Shown piece by piece: positions 18,105-25,930 of a stretch of 64,000 bases of DNA (position 1 is its first letter; each line of letters starts with the position of its first letter). The translations under genes were made by a program, and so were the position numbers. Source of the DNA: Flavobacterium ammoniigenes (GTDB lineage: Bacteria; Bacteroidota; Bacteroidia; Flavobacteriales; Flavobacteriaceae); contig NZ_AP025184.1 of assembly GCF_020886055.1 (NCBI RefSeq), forward strand, positions 1,426,001 through 1,490,000. The letters are read 5' to 3'. The notes beneath the pieces are model-generated. The model did not search any database and was not told the origin of the DNA. It saw only the letters and a program-made list of their open reading frames with translations.

Positions 18105-18560
18105 TTATTCTTTTCTTTGTCCTCTGTTTCGATACTGTAATAACAATTTTCTATTGAAGTCTTCTTCTGATTTTTTAAGTTTTATAATTTTTGAGGCTGG
18201 AAGAATTCCTTTTAAATTAAGTATGAATTTTTTACGAAGTAGATAAAATTCTTCTTCATTAGTTTCCATTTGATTTAAAAGGAAACCGGCTTCTTTCTCT
18301 GTTATTTTATCTTTTCCTTCACGGTATCGTTTTATAAACGATCTCATTTTTAAATGTTTTAATTCAAATTCCTTTTCTTCGAAGGAATTGTAAATGGGCC
18401 AAAATTTTTCTGCTTCAGAACTATTTAAATCTAATTCGTTAGTTAAAAATGCAACTTTCATGGATTTAATTTGTTCTCTTTTTTCTTTCATTTCGTTTTG
18501 TGCAAAAGTGCTCAACGAGCTAAAAAAAAGTAATGCAATAAATACGTTAAGAAGTTTCAT
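18105..18560 (-). CDS. Small exported protein of the ECF sigma operon
   Basis: 151 residues with a signal peptide (cleavage near STFAQ). The rest is almost wholly helical and charged: FLTNELDLNSSEAEKFWPIYNSF near 39-61, then MRSFIKRYREGKDKITEKEA. This resembles the Spy/CpxP-type periplasmic proteins whose LTxxQ-like helices sense damage, but the LTxxQ motif itself is not present. Flavobacterial homologues are called sensor of ECF-type sigma factor. It follows the probable anti-sigma gene by 22 bases. Confidence 0.7.
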   Translation of the reverse strand: MKLLNVFIALLFFSSLSTFAQNEMKEKREQIKSMKVAFLTNELDLNSSEAEKFWPIYNSFEEKEFELKHLKMRSFIKRYREGKDKITEKEAGFLLNQMETNEEEFYLLRKKFILNLKGILPASKIIKLKKSEEDFNRKLLLQYRNRGQRKE

Positions 18561-18582
18561 AGTTGTATAAATTATTGAATTA

Positions 18583-18996
18583 TTATTCGGATAAAAGTCT
18601 CTCTAAATCTGAATTGGAAGTTAAATGGTCTTCAATGATTTCATCATTTAAGGGTGTTGTAGTGCTCATTTTTTTTAAATCTTCCTTATCCAACTCACTA
18701 ATAAGATCATATTGATTGATATTCGTTTGATAACTTAAATGGTTTTCTAAGGTTATTGTGTCTAATTCCTCCGAAGGTTGAACTAGTTGATTATAAACAG
18801 GGAGAAATAATCCAAAAACTAAAACAGCTGCAACTGCTATAAAGAGTTTCTTTTTTTGATTATAAAGAGGAATAACCTTTTTAGTGTCTGTGGGTAATTG
18901 ACCCATTACCTTTTCAGAAAAATTATCAAAGTATTGTTCGGGAACTTTAAATCCGGAGGTAATTTTCGGGTCTTTTTCTAAATTAAATTTTTTCAT
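18583..18996 (-). CDS. Probable anti-sigma factor (single-pass membrane protein)
   Basis: 137 residues with one membrane segment, LFIAVAAVLVFGLFLPVY, at about 51-68. A cytosolic N-terminal part with the phrase SGFKVPEQYFDNFSEKVM and an acidic outer part rich in Asp and Leu flank it. Size, topology and place directly after an ECF sigma gene suggest an anti-sigma factor; no zinc-binding anti-sigma motif is present, so this is by context only. Confidence 0.65.
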   Translation of the reverse strand: MKKFNLEKDPKITSGFKVPEQYFDNFSEKVMGQLPTDTKKVIPLYNQKKKLFIAVAAVLVFGLFLPVYNQLVQPSEELDTITLENHLSYQTNINQYDLISELDKEDLKKMSTTTPLNDEIIEDHLTSNSDLERLLSE

Positions 18997-19029
18997 AACT
19001 TGTTTTTGACTTCTTAGTGTTTAAAAGGT

Positions 19030-19572
19030 TTAATTGGAAGTAACATAAGCTTCTATTTTTTTTACCGCATGATGATAAGAAGCCTTTAGCGCTCCAACAG
19101 AAGTGTTCAAAATTGCAGCTATTTCTTCGTATTTTAATTCTTCAAAATATTTCATTTTAAAAACTAATTGTTGTTTAGTCGGTAAAAGTGCAATTGCTTT
19201 TTGTAATTTTAATTGAATTTCATCACCTTCAAAATAGACATCAGAAACAAGGTTGTCAATAGATTTTGTGTTTAATTCTTCAGTTGAAACCTTTAATTTT
19301 CTTGCTTTCTGTTTTATAAATGTAAGCGACTCATTGGTGGCTATTCGATACATCCAAGAGAAGAGTTTGCTTTCGCCTTTAAAATTTTTTAGATTTTGAA
19401 AAATTTTTATAAACGTATTTTGAAGTACATCATCAGTATCATCATGATTTAGTACAATATTTCTAATATGATGATACAAAGGTCTTTGATAGGTATGCAA
19501 GAGTTTTTGAAACGCTTCATTTTGCGTTTTAGGATCCAATAATTCTTGAATAAATTCTTTTTCTTCTTGCAA
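19030..19572 (-). CDS. ECF-type RNA polymerase sigma factor
   Basis: 180 residues. Region 2 reads DDTDDVLQNTFIKIFQNL, then FSWMYRIATNESL. Region 4 reads KYEEIAAILNTSVGALKAS, a helix-turn-helix for the -35 element. The start is TTG at 19572: an in-frame TAA stands four codons upstream and the next ATG falls inside region 2. The gene heads a three-gene group with a membrane anti-sigma candidate and an exported helical protein, which together look like an envelope-stress circuit. Confidence 0.9.
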   Translation of the reverse strand: MQEEKEFIQELLDPKTQNEAFQKLLHTYQRPLYHHIRNIVLNHDDTDDVLQNTFIKIFQNLKNFKGESKLFSWMYRIATNESLTFIKQKARKLKVSTEELNTKSIDNLVSDVYFEGDEIQLKLQKAIALLPTKQQLVFKMKYFEELKYEEIAAILNTSVGALKASYHHAVKKIEAYVTSN

Positions 19573-19626
19573 GATTTTTGTTTAACAGATTAGAATGTAA
19601 GCAATCCAAAAGGTTTAATTAAACGA

Positions 19627-20721
19627 TTAAATTTCCGTTGGATTGGTTTCTGTTTCTGAATCTGAATTTTTTTTAGTTTCTGGAATTATTATAGGAGTTG
19701 TTTTTTTGGGTTTAATAGGAAAGTACAATTCGGTTTTCCATTTGGAAGGATTTTTTATTTCGGTTTTACTAATAGTAAATACTTCCAAATGGGAAAAAGG
19801 AGAGTCAGGTGTAATTACTTTTTGATTAATGTACGATTTGGATTTTTTAAGTGCTTCTTTGGTATGCGAATAATCGCCATAAAGCGAAGTTTTAATGGCA
19901 GTAAACGATATTAACTCGTCGGCTAAAATATCGCTACCCTCACTTGTAATTATGGCTTCTTTGATAGGAATGCACAGAGAGATTTTTGCTAAGTCATTTG
20001 TAGCATCATAAGTATGGTAAATAATGAAGGGTTTACCAGTACGTTCAATGTTGTTCTGTTCGCAAAAAGCAATTATTTTGGGAAAAACAATTCTTGAATT
20101 TTTTACCACCTTACTAATTTTACTAGTAAAACTTTGATAAAGATATGGGGTTCCCAATTTTTTAACTAATCCATTTACTTTGATTTTGTAGGTATTGATT
20201 TCATATACCAAACTATGATCTAAGTTTACCAAACTTTTTTCAAAAAGACTACCAATAATTTTTTTGGCACCACCATGCAATGCAGTGTAAATTTTGTAAG
20301 AAAAACTCATTTCCCCTTCAGATTTTAGGGTAACTTTCGTACCTCCTAGAGTGTCTTTGAATATCCAAGTGATTTTAAATTTGGAATCATCCCAATCCAT
20401 TTTCTGATGAATACTATCGTTGTTTTTTACAGAAAAAGTTTGAATAGTGCCAGCAGCTTCTGAACCCTCCCATGAGAATTTGGCACCTTTTCCGATAGTA
20501 TTTTTGTTGAATTTGCCTTTTAGGTTTGTTTCTTCTGAAATATGATTCATGAAATCTTGCCAGTTTTCAGCATCATTCACATAATTAAAAACATTAGATT
20601 TTGAACTGTGTATAATTTTACTTTTTTCAATTGAAAAATTGCCTTTTTGTGTTGCTATAAAAACAGAAAAAGATATTAAACTTAGTAAAAGTAAAAGGAA
20701 GATATATTTTAAGATTTTCAT
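19627..20721 (-). CDS. SRPBCC plus GyrI-like effector-binding protein
   Basis: 364 residues. A hydrophobic N-terminus (KYIFLLLLLSLISFSVFIAT) serves as signal or anchor. Residues of about 30-175 form an SRPBCC domain (ENWQDFMNHISEE, FSWEGSEAAGTIQ). Residues of about 190-335 resemble the GyrI/AraC effector-binding fold (GKPFIIYHTYD, FTAIKTSLYGDYSHTKEAL). The C-terminal tail is rich in Pro, Thr and Lys. Two ligand-binding folds in one envelope protein point to small-molecule or lipid binding; no function is known to me. Confidence 0.72.
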   Translation of the reverse strand: MKILKYIFLLLLLSLISFSVFIATQKGNFSIEKSKIIHSSKSNVFNYVNDAENWQDFMNHISEETNLKGKFNKNTIGKGAKFSWEGSEAAGTIQTFSVKNNDSIHQKMDWDDSKFKITWIFKDTLGGTKVTLKSEGEMSFSYKIYTALHGGAKKIIGSLFEKSLVNLDHSLVYEINTYKIKVNGLVKKLGTPYLYQSFTSKISKVVKNSRIVFPKIIAFCEQNNIERTGKPFIIYHTYDATNDLAKISLCIPIKEAIITSEGSDILADELISFTAIKTSLYGDYSHTKEALKKSKSYINQKVITPDSPFSHLEVFTISKTEIKNPSKWKTELYFPIKPKKTTPIIIPETKKNSDSETETNPTEI

Positions 20722-20794
20722 AGTGACAATAAATAGGTTGCTTACGTAAAGTTACGTTTTTTTTATCTCTTTTTTACGGCTATGAAATAAAATA

Positions 20795-20983
20795 CTAGCG
20801 TTTGAAAAAAATCTTTATTGCAAAAAGTAATCCAATAAATAGTAAGAAACCAACTAATATTTTATAGTTTCCTTTGTAAAAAAGTTGGTGTAACTGTGCG
20901 TCTTTTTTATAAGCAAAAAACATTGCGATTACAAAAGCTATAAAAAAAAGGAGTCCGAAGATTAATTGTCCTGTACTAAACAT
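20795..20983 (-). CDS. Small membrane protein of unknown function
   Basis: 62 residues with two membrane helices, LIFGLLFFIAFVIAMFFAY (8-26) and YKILVGFLLFIGLLFAIKIF (40-59), joined by a charged loop KKDAQLHQLFYKGN. The composition is that of a real small protein, and similar ones are, from memory, usual in flavobacteria. It stands alone, divergent to the MazG-like gene. I do not know what it does. Confidence 0.65.
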   Translation of the reverse strand: MFSTGQLIFGLLFFIAFVIAMFFAYKKDAQLHQLFYKGNYKILVGFLLFIGLLFAIKIFFKR

Positions 20984-21064
20984 CTGTTGATAATTTTTAT
21001 AGCAAATTTAGACATTTATTCAAGAATAGTTGTTAATTTCCCAATCCATTTAACGAATCGTATT

Positions 21065-21451
21065 ATGCAAAAACAAATTAAAGCGGTTAAGGAATTTCAT
21101 ACCGCATTCCGAATAGGACACAGCGAGTTTCCAATTGCTGATTTAGGAGAAACTAAAAAACAGCTTCGCTATAATTTAATGAAAGAAGAGAACGAAGAAT
21201 ATCTTGAAGCTGTTCTTAATAATGATTTAGTTGAAATTGCAGATGCTCTAGGGGATATGATGTACATTTTATGCGGTACTATTATTGAACATGGATTACA
21301 ACATAAAATAGAGGAGGTATTTGACGAGATTCAACGATCTAATATGAGTAAATTAGGAGAAGATGGAAATCCGATCTATCGTGAAGACGGGAAAGTAATG
21401 AAAGGTCCAAATTATTTCAAACCTGATTTTTCAAAAATTTTAGGAGAATAA
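21065..21451 (+). CDS. MazG-like / phosphoribosyl-ATP pyrophosphohydrolase family protein
   Basis: 128 residues from the ATG at 21065 (MQKQIKAVKEF); the longer frame to 20966 would run into the divergent small gene and is unlikely. The all-alpha NTP pyrophosphohydrolase metal site is visible as EENEE (41-45) and EIADALGD (57-64). The family cleaves nucleoside triphosphates to monophosphate and pyrophosphate. No his genes are near, so a role in histidine synthesis is not suggested; house-cleaning of abnormal nucleotides is likelier. Confidence 0.82.
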   Translation: MQKQIKAVKEFHTAFRIGHSEFPIADLGETKKQLRYNLMKEENEEYLEAVLNNDLVEIADALGDMMYILCGTIIEHGLQHKIEEVFDEIQRSNMSKLGEDGNPIYREDGKVMKGPNYFKPDFSKILGE

Positions 21452-21470
21452 GTTGACTAGTACTAAATAA

Positions 21471-21504
21471 AAAAAAGCGATTTTCATTTGAGAATCGCTT
21501 TTTT
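21471..21504. terminator. Bidirectional terminator between the MazG-like gene and ilvE
   Basis: Arms AAAAAAGCGATT (21471-21482) and AATCGCTTTTTT (21493-21504) around a 10-base loop. Both converging genes can use it. Confidence 0.8.
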
Positions 21505-21522
21505 GTTTGGGATTGATTTTGG

Positions 21523-22590
21523 TTAAACTTTAACAGTCCATCCAAAGGTGTCTTCGGCAAGTTTGTTTTGAATATTTGTCAATTTTAATTTTAAATCGGC
21601 TGCTACTGAATTCTCTAATTTAGGTAATTCATAGTAGTGGTCTTTATAAGAGAATCCCTTAATAGGGCTAATAACAGCAGCTGTACCTGCACCAAAAATT
21701 TCTTTTAGACTTCCATTATTAGCAGCTTCAACTAATTCATCTATTAATACAGATCGAACTTCAACTTGTATACCTTCACTTTTAGCTAAATCTATTAGTG
21801 TTTTTCTTGTAACTCCATCTAAAATACGTTCACTTGTTGGCGCTGTATATAAAGTATCATTAATTCTAAAGAAAACGTTCATAGTCCCCGCTTCTTCTAA
21901 TTTCGTATGGGTTGCATCATCGGTCCAAATAATTTGTTGGAATCCTTCTTTGTTAGCTAAATTAGTTGGGTAAAATTGACCTGCATAATTTCCTGCAGCT
22001 TTTGCAGCTCCAATTCCTCCATTTGCAGCTCTACTGTAATGTTCTGCTACAATTACTTTTACTTCACCTGCATAGTAGGATTTAACAGGGGATAAGATGA
22101 TCATGAATTTGTAATTATCTGAAGGATTTGCAATTACTCCAGTTCCAGTTCCAATCATGAAGGGTCTAATATACATGGAATTTCCATTACCTTTTTTAAC
22201 CCAAGCCTGATCTATTTTTAGTAATTCTTTTAATCCGTCCATAAAAATAGCTTCTGGAACTTCTGGCATTGCCATTCTAACGGCTGATTTATTAAAACGC
22301 TTGTAGTTTTCATCTGGTCGAAATAACCAAATGGCATCTTGCTCGTCTTTATAGGCTTTCATTCCTTCAAAAATAGCTTGACCATAATGAAAAACTCGAG
22401 TAGAAGGATCTACCAAAAAAGGAGCGTAGGGTTTGACAGTAGGAGTTTGCCATTCGCCATCAATAAAATCACACTCAAATAAATGATCTGTAAAAACGGC
22501 TCCAAAACTTAAGTTCTCAAAATCTACTTCATTAATTTTTGAAGTAGTTGATGGTATTATTTCGATTTTTTTGGTTTGAGTTGCACTCAT
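21523..22590 (-). CDS. ilvE: Branched-chain amino acid aminotransferase
   Basis: 355 residues, a fold-type IV PLP enzyme catalysing the last step of leucine, isoleucine and valine synthesis and the first of their breakdown. Landmarks are FHYGQAIFEGMKAY at 67-80, IRPFMIGTGTGVI at 141-153 and the PLP Lys197 in GAAKAAGNYAG. It is of the long type II form found in mitochondria and many bacteria. It appears monocistronic. Confidence 0.94.
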   Translation of the reverse strand: MSATQTKKIEIIPSTTSKINEVDFENLSFGAVFTDHLFECDFIDGEWQTPTVKPYAPFLVDPSTRVFHYGQAIFEGMKAYKDEQDAIWLFRPDENYKRFNKSAVRMAMPEVPEAIFMDGLKELLKIDQAWVKKGNGNSMYIRPFMIGTGTGVIANPSDNYKFMIILSPVKSYYAGEVKVIVAEHYSRAANGGIGAAKAAGNYAGQFYPTNLANKEGFQQIIWTDDATHTKLEEAGTMNVFFRINDTLYTAPTSERILDGVTRKTLIDLAKSEGIQVEVRSVLIDELVEAANNGSLKEIFGAGTAAVISPIKGFSYKDHYYELPKLENSVAADLKLKLTNIQNKLAEDTFGWTVKV

Positions 22591-22813
22591 AATAAAGAAT
22601 AATTTTTATTGTATAAATAATAAGCAATAGCTTCTATATTTTAATGATTACAAAATTAAATAAAAATCGGCAAAAAACTTATGAAAACACTATTAATTAA
22701 AGCAATTATCTGCGATTTATGTATATTTAAAAATAATCATTCAATTAGGGTTGATTTATAGGAATTATATAAAAAATTTAGTTTTTTTTCGAACGAAACG
22801 TTTTTGTTTTAAC

Positions 22814-22821
22814 TAATTTTG
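22814..22821 (+). promoter_or_regulatory. -7 element upstream of mnmD
   Basis: TAATTTTG, about 48 bases before the TTG start. No TTG is seen at 17-23 bases upstream. The rest of the 279-base gap from 22591 is AT-rich and I see nothing else in it. Confidence 0.4.
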
Positions 22822-22869
22822 AGCATAAAATCAAACGATTTGGTTTGAATTAATTTAAAGAAATAGACA

Positions 22870-23544
22870 TTGGAAAGAGAAATTATCCAAACTCTAGACG
22901 GTTCAACTACAATTCATCTCAAAGAATGGGATGAATGTTATCATTCAAAACACGGCGCCATTCAAGAAGCGCAACATGTTTTTATTCAAAATGGACTTTC
23001 CTTATTTCCAAATCAAACTATTTCTATTTTGGAAATAGGTTTTGGTACGGGTTTGAATGCATTTATTACTTATTTAGAATCTCAAAAACTAATTCAAACT
23101 ATTAATTATGTTGGAGTAGAAGCTTATCCAGTCCATCCGACGGAGGTTCTTGCAATGAATTATGTGGCAGAATTGAAAGCGATATCGGATGAAGCCATAT
23201 TTATAAAAATGCATGAAAGCAGTTGGGGTGATAAAGTAGAATTAAATTCTGTATTTTCTTTAACCAAACGAAAGCAGTTTTTTGATAAAATTGATGACAT
23301 CGAAGAATTTGATTTGATTTATTTTGATGCTTTTGGTTATCGAGTTCAGCCTGAACTGTGGAGTACGTCTATATTTAAAAAAATGTATGAGGCACTAAAA
23401 CCAGGAGGAAAATTAGTTACTTATGCCGCTCGTGGCGTAGTTAAACGAAGTATGATTGAGGTTGGATTTACAGTAGAAAAGTTAGCTGGCCCACCTGGAA
23501 AAAGGGAAATGTTTCGCGCAAGTAAAGCATCGGTTACCAAATAA
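22870..23544 (+). CDS. mnmD: tRNA (5-methylaminomethyl-2-thiouridine) methyltransferase MnmD
   Basis: 224 residues. The domain adds the final methyl group of mnm5s2U34 in the anticodon of certain tRNAs. The SAM site is ILEIGFGTGLNAF near 49-61, and the MnmD signatures DAFGYRVQPELWS and PGGKLVTYAARG-VKR follow. The oxidase half found in fused MnmC proteins is absent, as is usual in Bacteroidota. The start is TTG at 22870: a TAG lies two codons upstream and no ATG falls near the conserved N-terminus (EREIIQTLDGS). Confidence 0.9.
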   Translation: MEREIIQTLDGSTTIHLKEWDECYHSKHGAIQEAQHVFIQNGLSLFPNQTISILEIGFGTGLNAFITYLESQKLIQTINYVGVEAYPVHPTEVLAMNYVAELKAISDEAIFIKMHESSWGDKVELNSVFSLTKRKQFFDKIDDIEEFDLIYFDAFGYRVQPELWSTSIFKKMYEALKPGGKLVTYAARGVVKRSMIEVGFTVEKLAGPPGKREMFRASKASVTK

Positions 23545-23658
23545 AATTTTAGATAAAATAATTTACTTAAAACTTCGTTAATTTAGTATTAGGGTTTTTA
23601 GAATTGAAGTAATTTTATACGACTTGAAATGAAATTTTAATCCAAAATAGAAATCGTT

Positions 23659-23856
23659 ATGACAAAAGTAATGCTTGACTACACAAAATCTATTCTAGAA
23701 AGAGTTAGTTTTAATCCTGAACTTTTTAAAAGAGAATTGCAAAAAGCAATTAAAACTTTGCTACCCTACGAAATGGAGTATTTAAAAAAATGGTTATTGA
23801 GATTTACCTGTAAAAAACCAGAATTAAAGTCCTGTTTAGTGGTAATTAATACATAA
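23659..23856 (+). CDS. Small conserved-looking protein of unknown function
   Basis: 65 residues, soluble, mostly helical, basic. It begins MTKVMLDYTKSILERVSF and contains LLPYEMEYLKKWLLRF, an amphipathic helix. ATG start, own stop, and a hairpin directly after it make it a believable gene; I recall similar proteins in other flavobacteria but cannot confirm. The C-terminal KKPELKSCLVVIN ends in a short strand. No function can be given. Confidence 0.65.
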   Translation: MTKVMLDYTKSILERVSFNPELFKRELQKAIKTLLPYEMEYLKKWLLRFTCKKPELKSCLVVINT

Positions 23857-23858
23857 CA

Positions 23859-23886
23859 AAAAAGAAACCTTTCACGGTTCCTTTTT
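23859..23886. terminator. Terminator between the small gene and oxyR
   Basis: AAAAAGAAACC and GGTTCCTTTTT form an 11-bp stem with one mismatch around TTTCAC. It touches the oxyR stop and can serve both strands. Confidence 0.55.
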
Positions 23887-24827
23887 TATTTCTTTTGTAG
23901 TGGGCTAATAATTTCTACATTTTGAAAAACAATTGCTCCTTTAATTACTCCTGCAATAGTAGCTCGCAAAGCATCTATAATATGAATTTTCAATTCGCTT
24001 TTTGGATAAATCAAACTGACTTCTCGAGCAGGTTTAGGTTCTTTAAAATGGCGTAATTTATTTTTATCCGATTCTTTCAAATCCAAAGTGTGTAAAAACG
24101 GGAGTAATGTAGTTCCCAGACCTTCATTAGCTAATTTGATCAAGGTTTCGAAACTTCCACTTTCAATTTGAAAATGATTGATTTCGTTTCGGGTGTTATT
24201 TCTACACAAATTAAGGATACCATCTCTAAAACAGTGTCCGTCTTGTAACAAGAGTATTTCGTCTAAATTCAAATCAGCTACTTCAATTTCTTTTTTCTGA
24301 AAATGTTGATGACCTTCAGGAATATAGGCCATAAAGGGTTCGAAGTAAAGGACAATCTCTTTGATTTTTTCTTCATGCAATGGAGTAGCTGCAATAGCGG
24401 CATCCAAATGACCATTATTTAATTTTGTAATTATTTCAGCAGTGTTAAGCTCTTCAATAATCAACTTTACCTTTGGATATTTTTTAATAAAATTATTTAA
24501 AAACATTGGAAGTAATGTAGGCATAATTGTAGGGATTATTCCTAACCTAAATTCGCCACCTATAAATCCTTTTTGTTGCTCAACAATATCTTGGATTCGA
24601 TCTGCCTCATTGACAATATTTTTAGCTTGCGTCACAATTTTTTGACCTATATCCGTCAGTTGAATCGGTTTTTTGGTACGGTCAAAAATTTGAATACTGA
24701 GTTCGTCTTCAATTTTTTGAATTTGCATACTCAAAGTAGGTTGAGTTACAAAACACTTGTCTGCTGCTAAAGTAAAATTTTTGTACTCAGCAACTGCAAG
24801 TACATATTTAAGTTGAGTAATTGTCAT
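23886..24827 (-). CDS. oxyR: Hydrogen-peroxide-sensing LysR regulator OxyR
   Basis: 313 residues. An N-terminal LysR helix-turn-helix (NFTLAADKCFVTQPTLSMQI, 17-36) precedes the effector domain. The redox pair sits at Cys199 and Cys208 in DGHCFRDGILNLC, exactly the positions known for E. coli OxyR, so peroxide sensing by disulfide formation is well supported. There is an additional Cys25 in the DNA-binding helix region. A TATATTTG box lies upstream, with a perfect palindrome just behind it (24862-24876) that may be its own binding site. Confidence 0.93.
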   Translation of the reverse strand: MTITQLKYVLAVAEYKNFTLAADKCFVTQPTLSMQIQKIEDELSIQIFDRTKKPIQLTDIGQKIVTQAKNIVNEADRIQDIVEQQKGFIGGEFRLGIIPTIMPTLLPMFLNNFIKKYPKVKLIIEELNTAEIITKLNNGHLDAAIAATPLHEEKIKEIVLYFEPFMAYIPEGHQHFQKKEIEVADLNLDEILLLQDGHCFRDGILNLCRNNTRNEINHFQIESGSFETLIKLANEGLGTTLLPFLHTLDLKESDKNKLRHFKEPKPAREVSLIYPKSELKIHIIDALRATIAGVIKGAIVFQNVEIISPLQKK

Positions 24828-24847
24828 AAGTATAGTTTGTATTGATG

Positions 24848-24855
24848 CAAATATA
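24848..24855 (-). promoter_or_regulatory. -7 element of the oxyR promoter
   Basis: TATATTTG on the minus strand, 20 bases before the ATG. No clear -33 box. Confidence 0.5.
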
Positions 24856-24861
24856 AAAACA

Positions 24862-24876
24862 ATAAGTTTAACTTAT
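24862..24876. promoter_or_regulatory. Candidate LysR-type operator upstream of oxyR
   Basis: ATAAGTT-T-AACTTAT, a perfect palindrome with one central base. It holds a T-N11-A pair, the LysR-family box. It sits just behind the -7 element, where a bound protein would block RNA polymerase, as in autorepression of oxyR. Confidence 0.45.
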
Positions 24877-24937
24877 AGACTCTAACCAACATTTAAAGCA
24901 TAAAAAAAGAAAATAAAGATTTCAACGATTTTGTTAA

Positions 24938-25903
24938 TTATGTTGTGCAATTTATAATTGACAAATATATTGGCATACCTATAGTAATGTTTACTGGAAA
25001 TGTTACTGCTAAAGCCATAGGTAAATAAAGCCCAGGATTGGCTTTTGGAACTGTTATTTTCATAGTAGCCGGAACTGCAATATAAGAAGCACTAGCAGCT
25101 AATACTGAAAATATAAATCGGTTTGAAATATCATCAGTTACTATAGAACTTATGATGGCAAATAAACATCCATTTACAATTGGGATTAAAACAGCAAAGA
25201 CTAAAGGAAACCATCCACTATTGAAGAATGACTTTAATTTTTTACCACTCGTAATTCCCATATCCAATAAAAATATAGCTAGAAAACCTTTGAACAAATC
25301 ATTTGTGAATGGTTTGATCCCTTGGGCCTGCTCTGCATTGGCAAGATATCCAATAACCAAACTTCCCAGGATTAGTAGCACACTACCATTGGTTAACGAA
25401 TGTTTTACAATTGATTTTTTTTGGAATTTAGTATTATCTCCTTTATAGAATATTGAAATGAGCATTAAACCAATTATTATTGATGGAGATTCCATCATTG
25501 CCATAACTGCTACCATATGACCATGAAGTTGCAACTGATTGGCTTCCAAATAGGATACTGCTGTGACAAATGTTACCGCACTTACGGATCCATAGGCTGC
25601 AGCAATAGCTCCTGAATCAAAAAGGTTTAATTTTCTTTTCAGAATAAAAAAGGTGTATATAGGAATTACAGCAGATATTCCAATTCCAAATAGTAAAGAC
25701 CATATTATTTCAGTTGAAAATGTTTCATGAGATAATTCTTGTCCTCCTTTAAATCCGATTGCAAATAAAAGATATAAAGAAATGAATTTTGATGAGTTTT
25801 CAGGGATTTCCAAATCACTTTTTAAATAAACTGCTAAGATTCCAAGGACAAAAAAGAGAAGCGCTGGATTTGTTAAGTTTTCAATGAGTAAGTTTACATT
25901 CAT
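24938..25903 (-). CDS. sbtA: SbtA-type sodium-dependent bicarbonate transporter
   Basis: 321 residues with about ten membrane segments and the layout of the SbtA family, which imports bicarbonate with sodium. Marks are NPALLFFVLGILAVYLKSDLE near the N-terminus, AAAYGSVSAVTFVTA near 100, AVMAMMESPSIIIGL near 132-146 and FLLDMGITSGKKL near 210. In cyanobacteria SbtA serves the carbon-concentrating mechanism; other bacteria carry it without carboxysomes. No SbtB (PII-like) gene lies beside it. It is the last gene of the minus-strand operon headed by the small gene at 29574, 27 bases after the dihydroorotase. Confidence 0.88.
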   Translation of the reverse strand: MNVNLLIENLTNPALLFFVLGILAVYLKSDLEIPENSSKFISLYLLFAIGFKGGQELSHETFSTEIIWSLLFGIGISAVIPIYTFFILKRKLNLFDSGAIAAAYGSVSAVTFVTAVSYLEANQLQLHGHMVAVMAMMESPSIIIGLMLISIFYKGDNTKFQKKSIVKHSLTNGSVLLILGSLVIGYLANAEQAQGIKPFTNDLFKGFLAIFLLDMGITSGKKLKSFFNSGWFPLVFAVLIPIVNGCLFAIISSIVTDDISNRFIFSVLAASASYIAVPATMKITVPKANPGLYLPMALAVTFPVNITIGMPIYLSIINCTT

Positions 25904-25930
25904 AATATTAATATCTAGTTAAGTGTTTGT

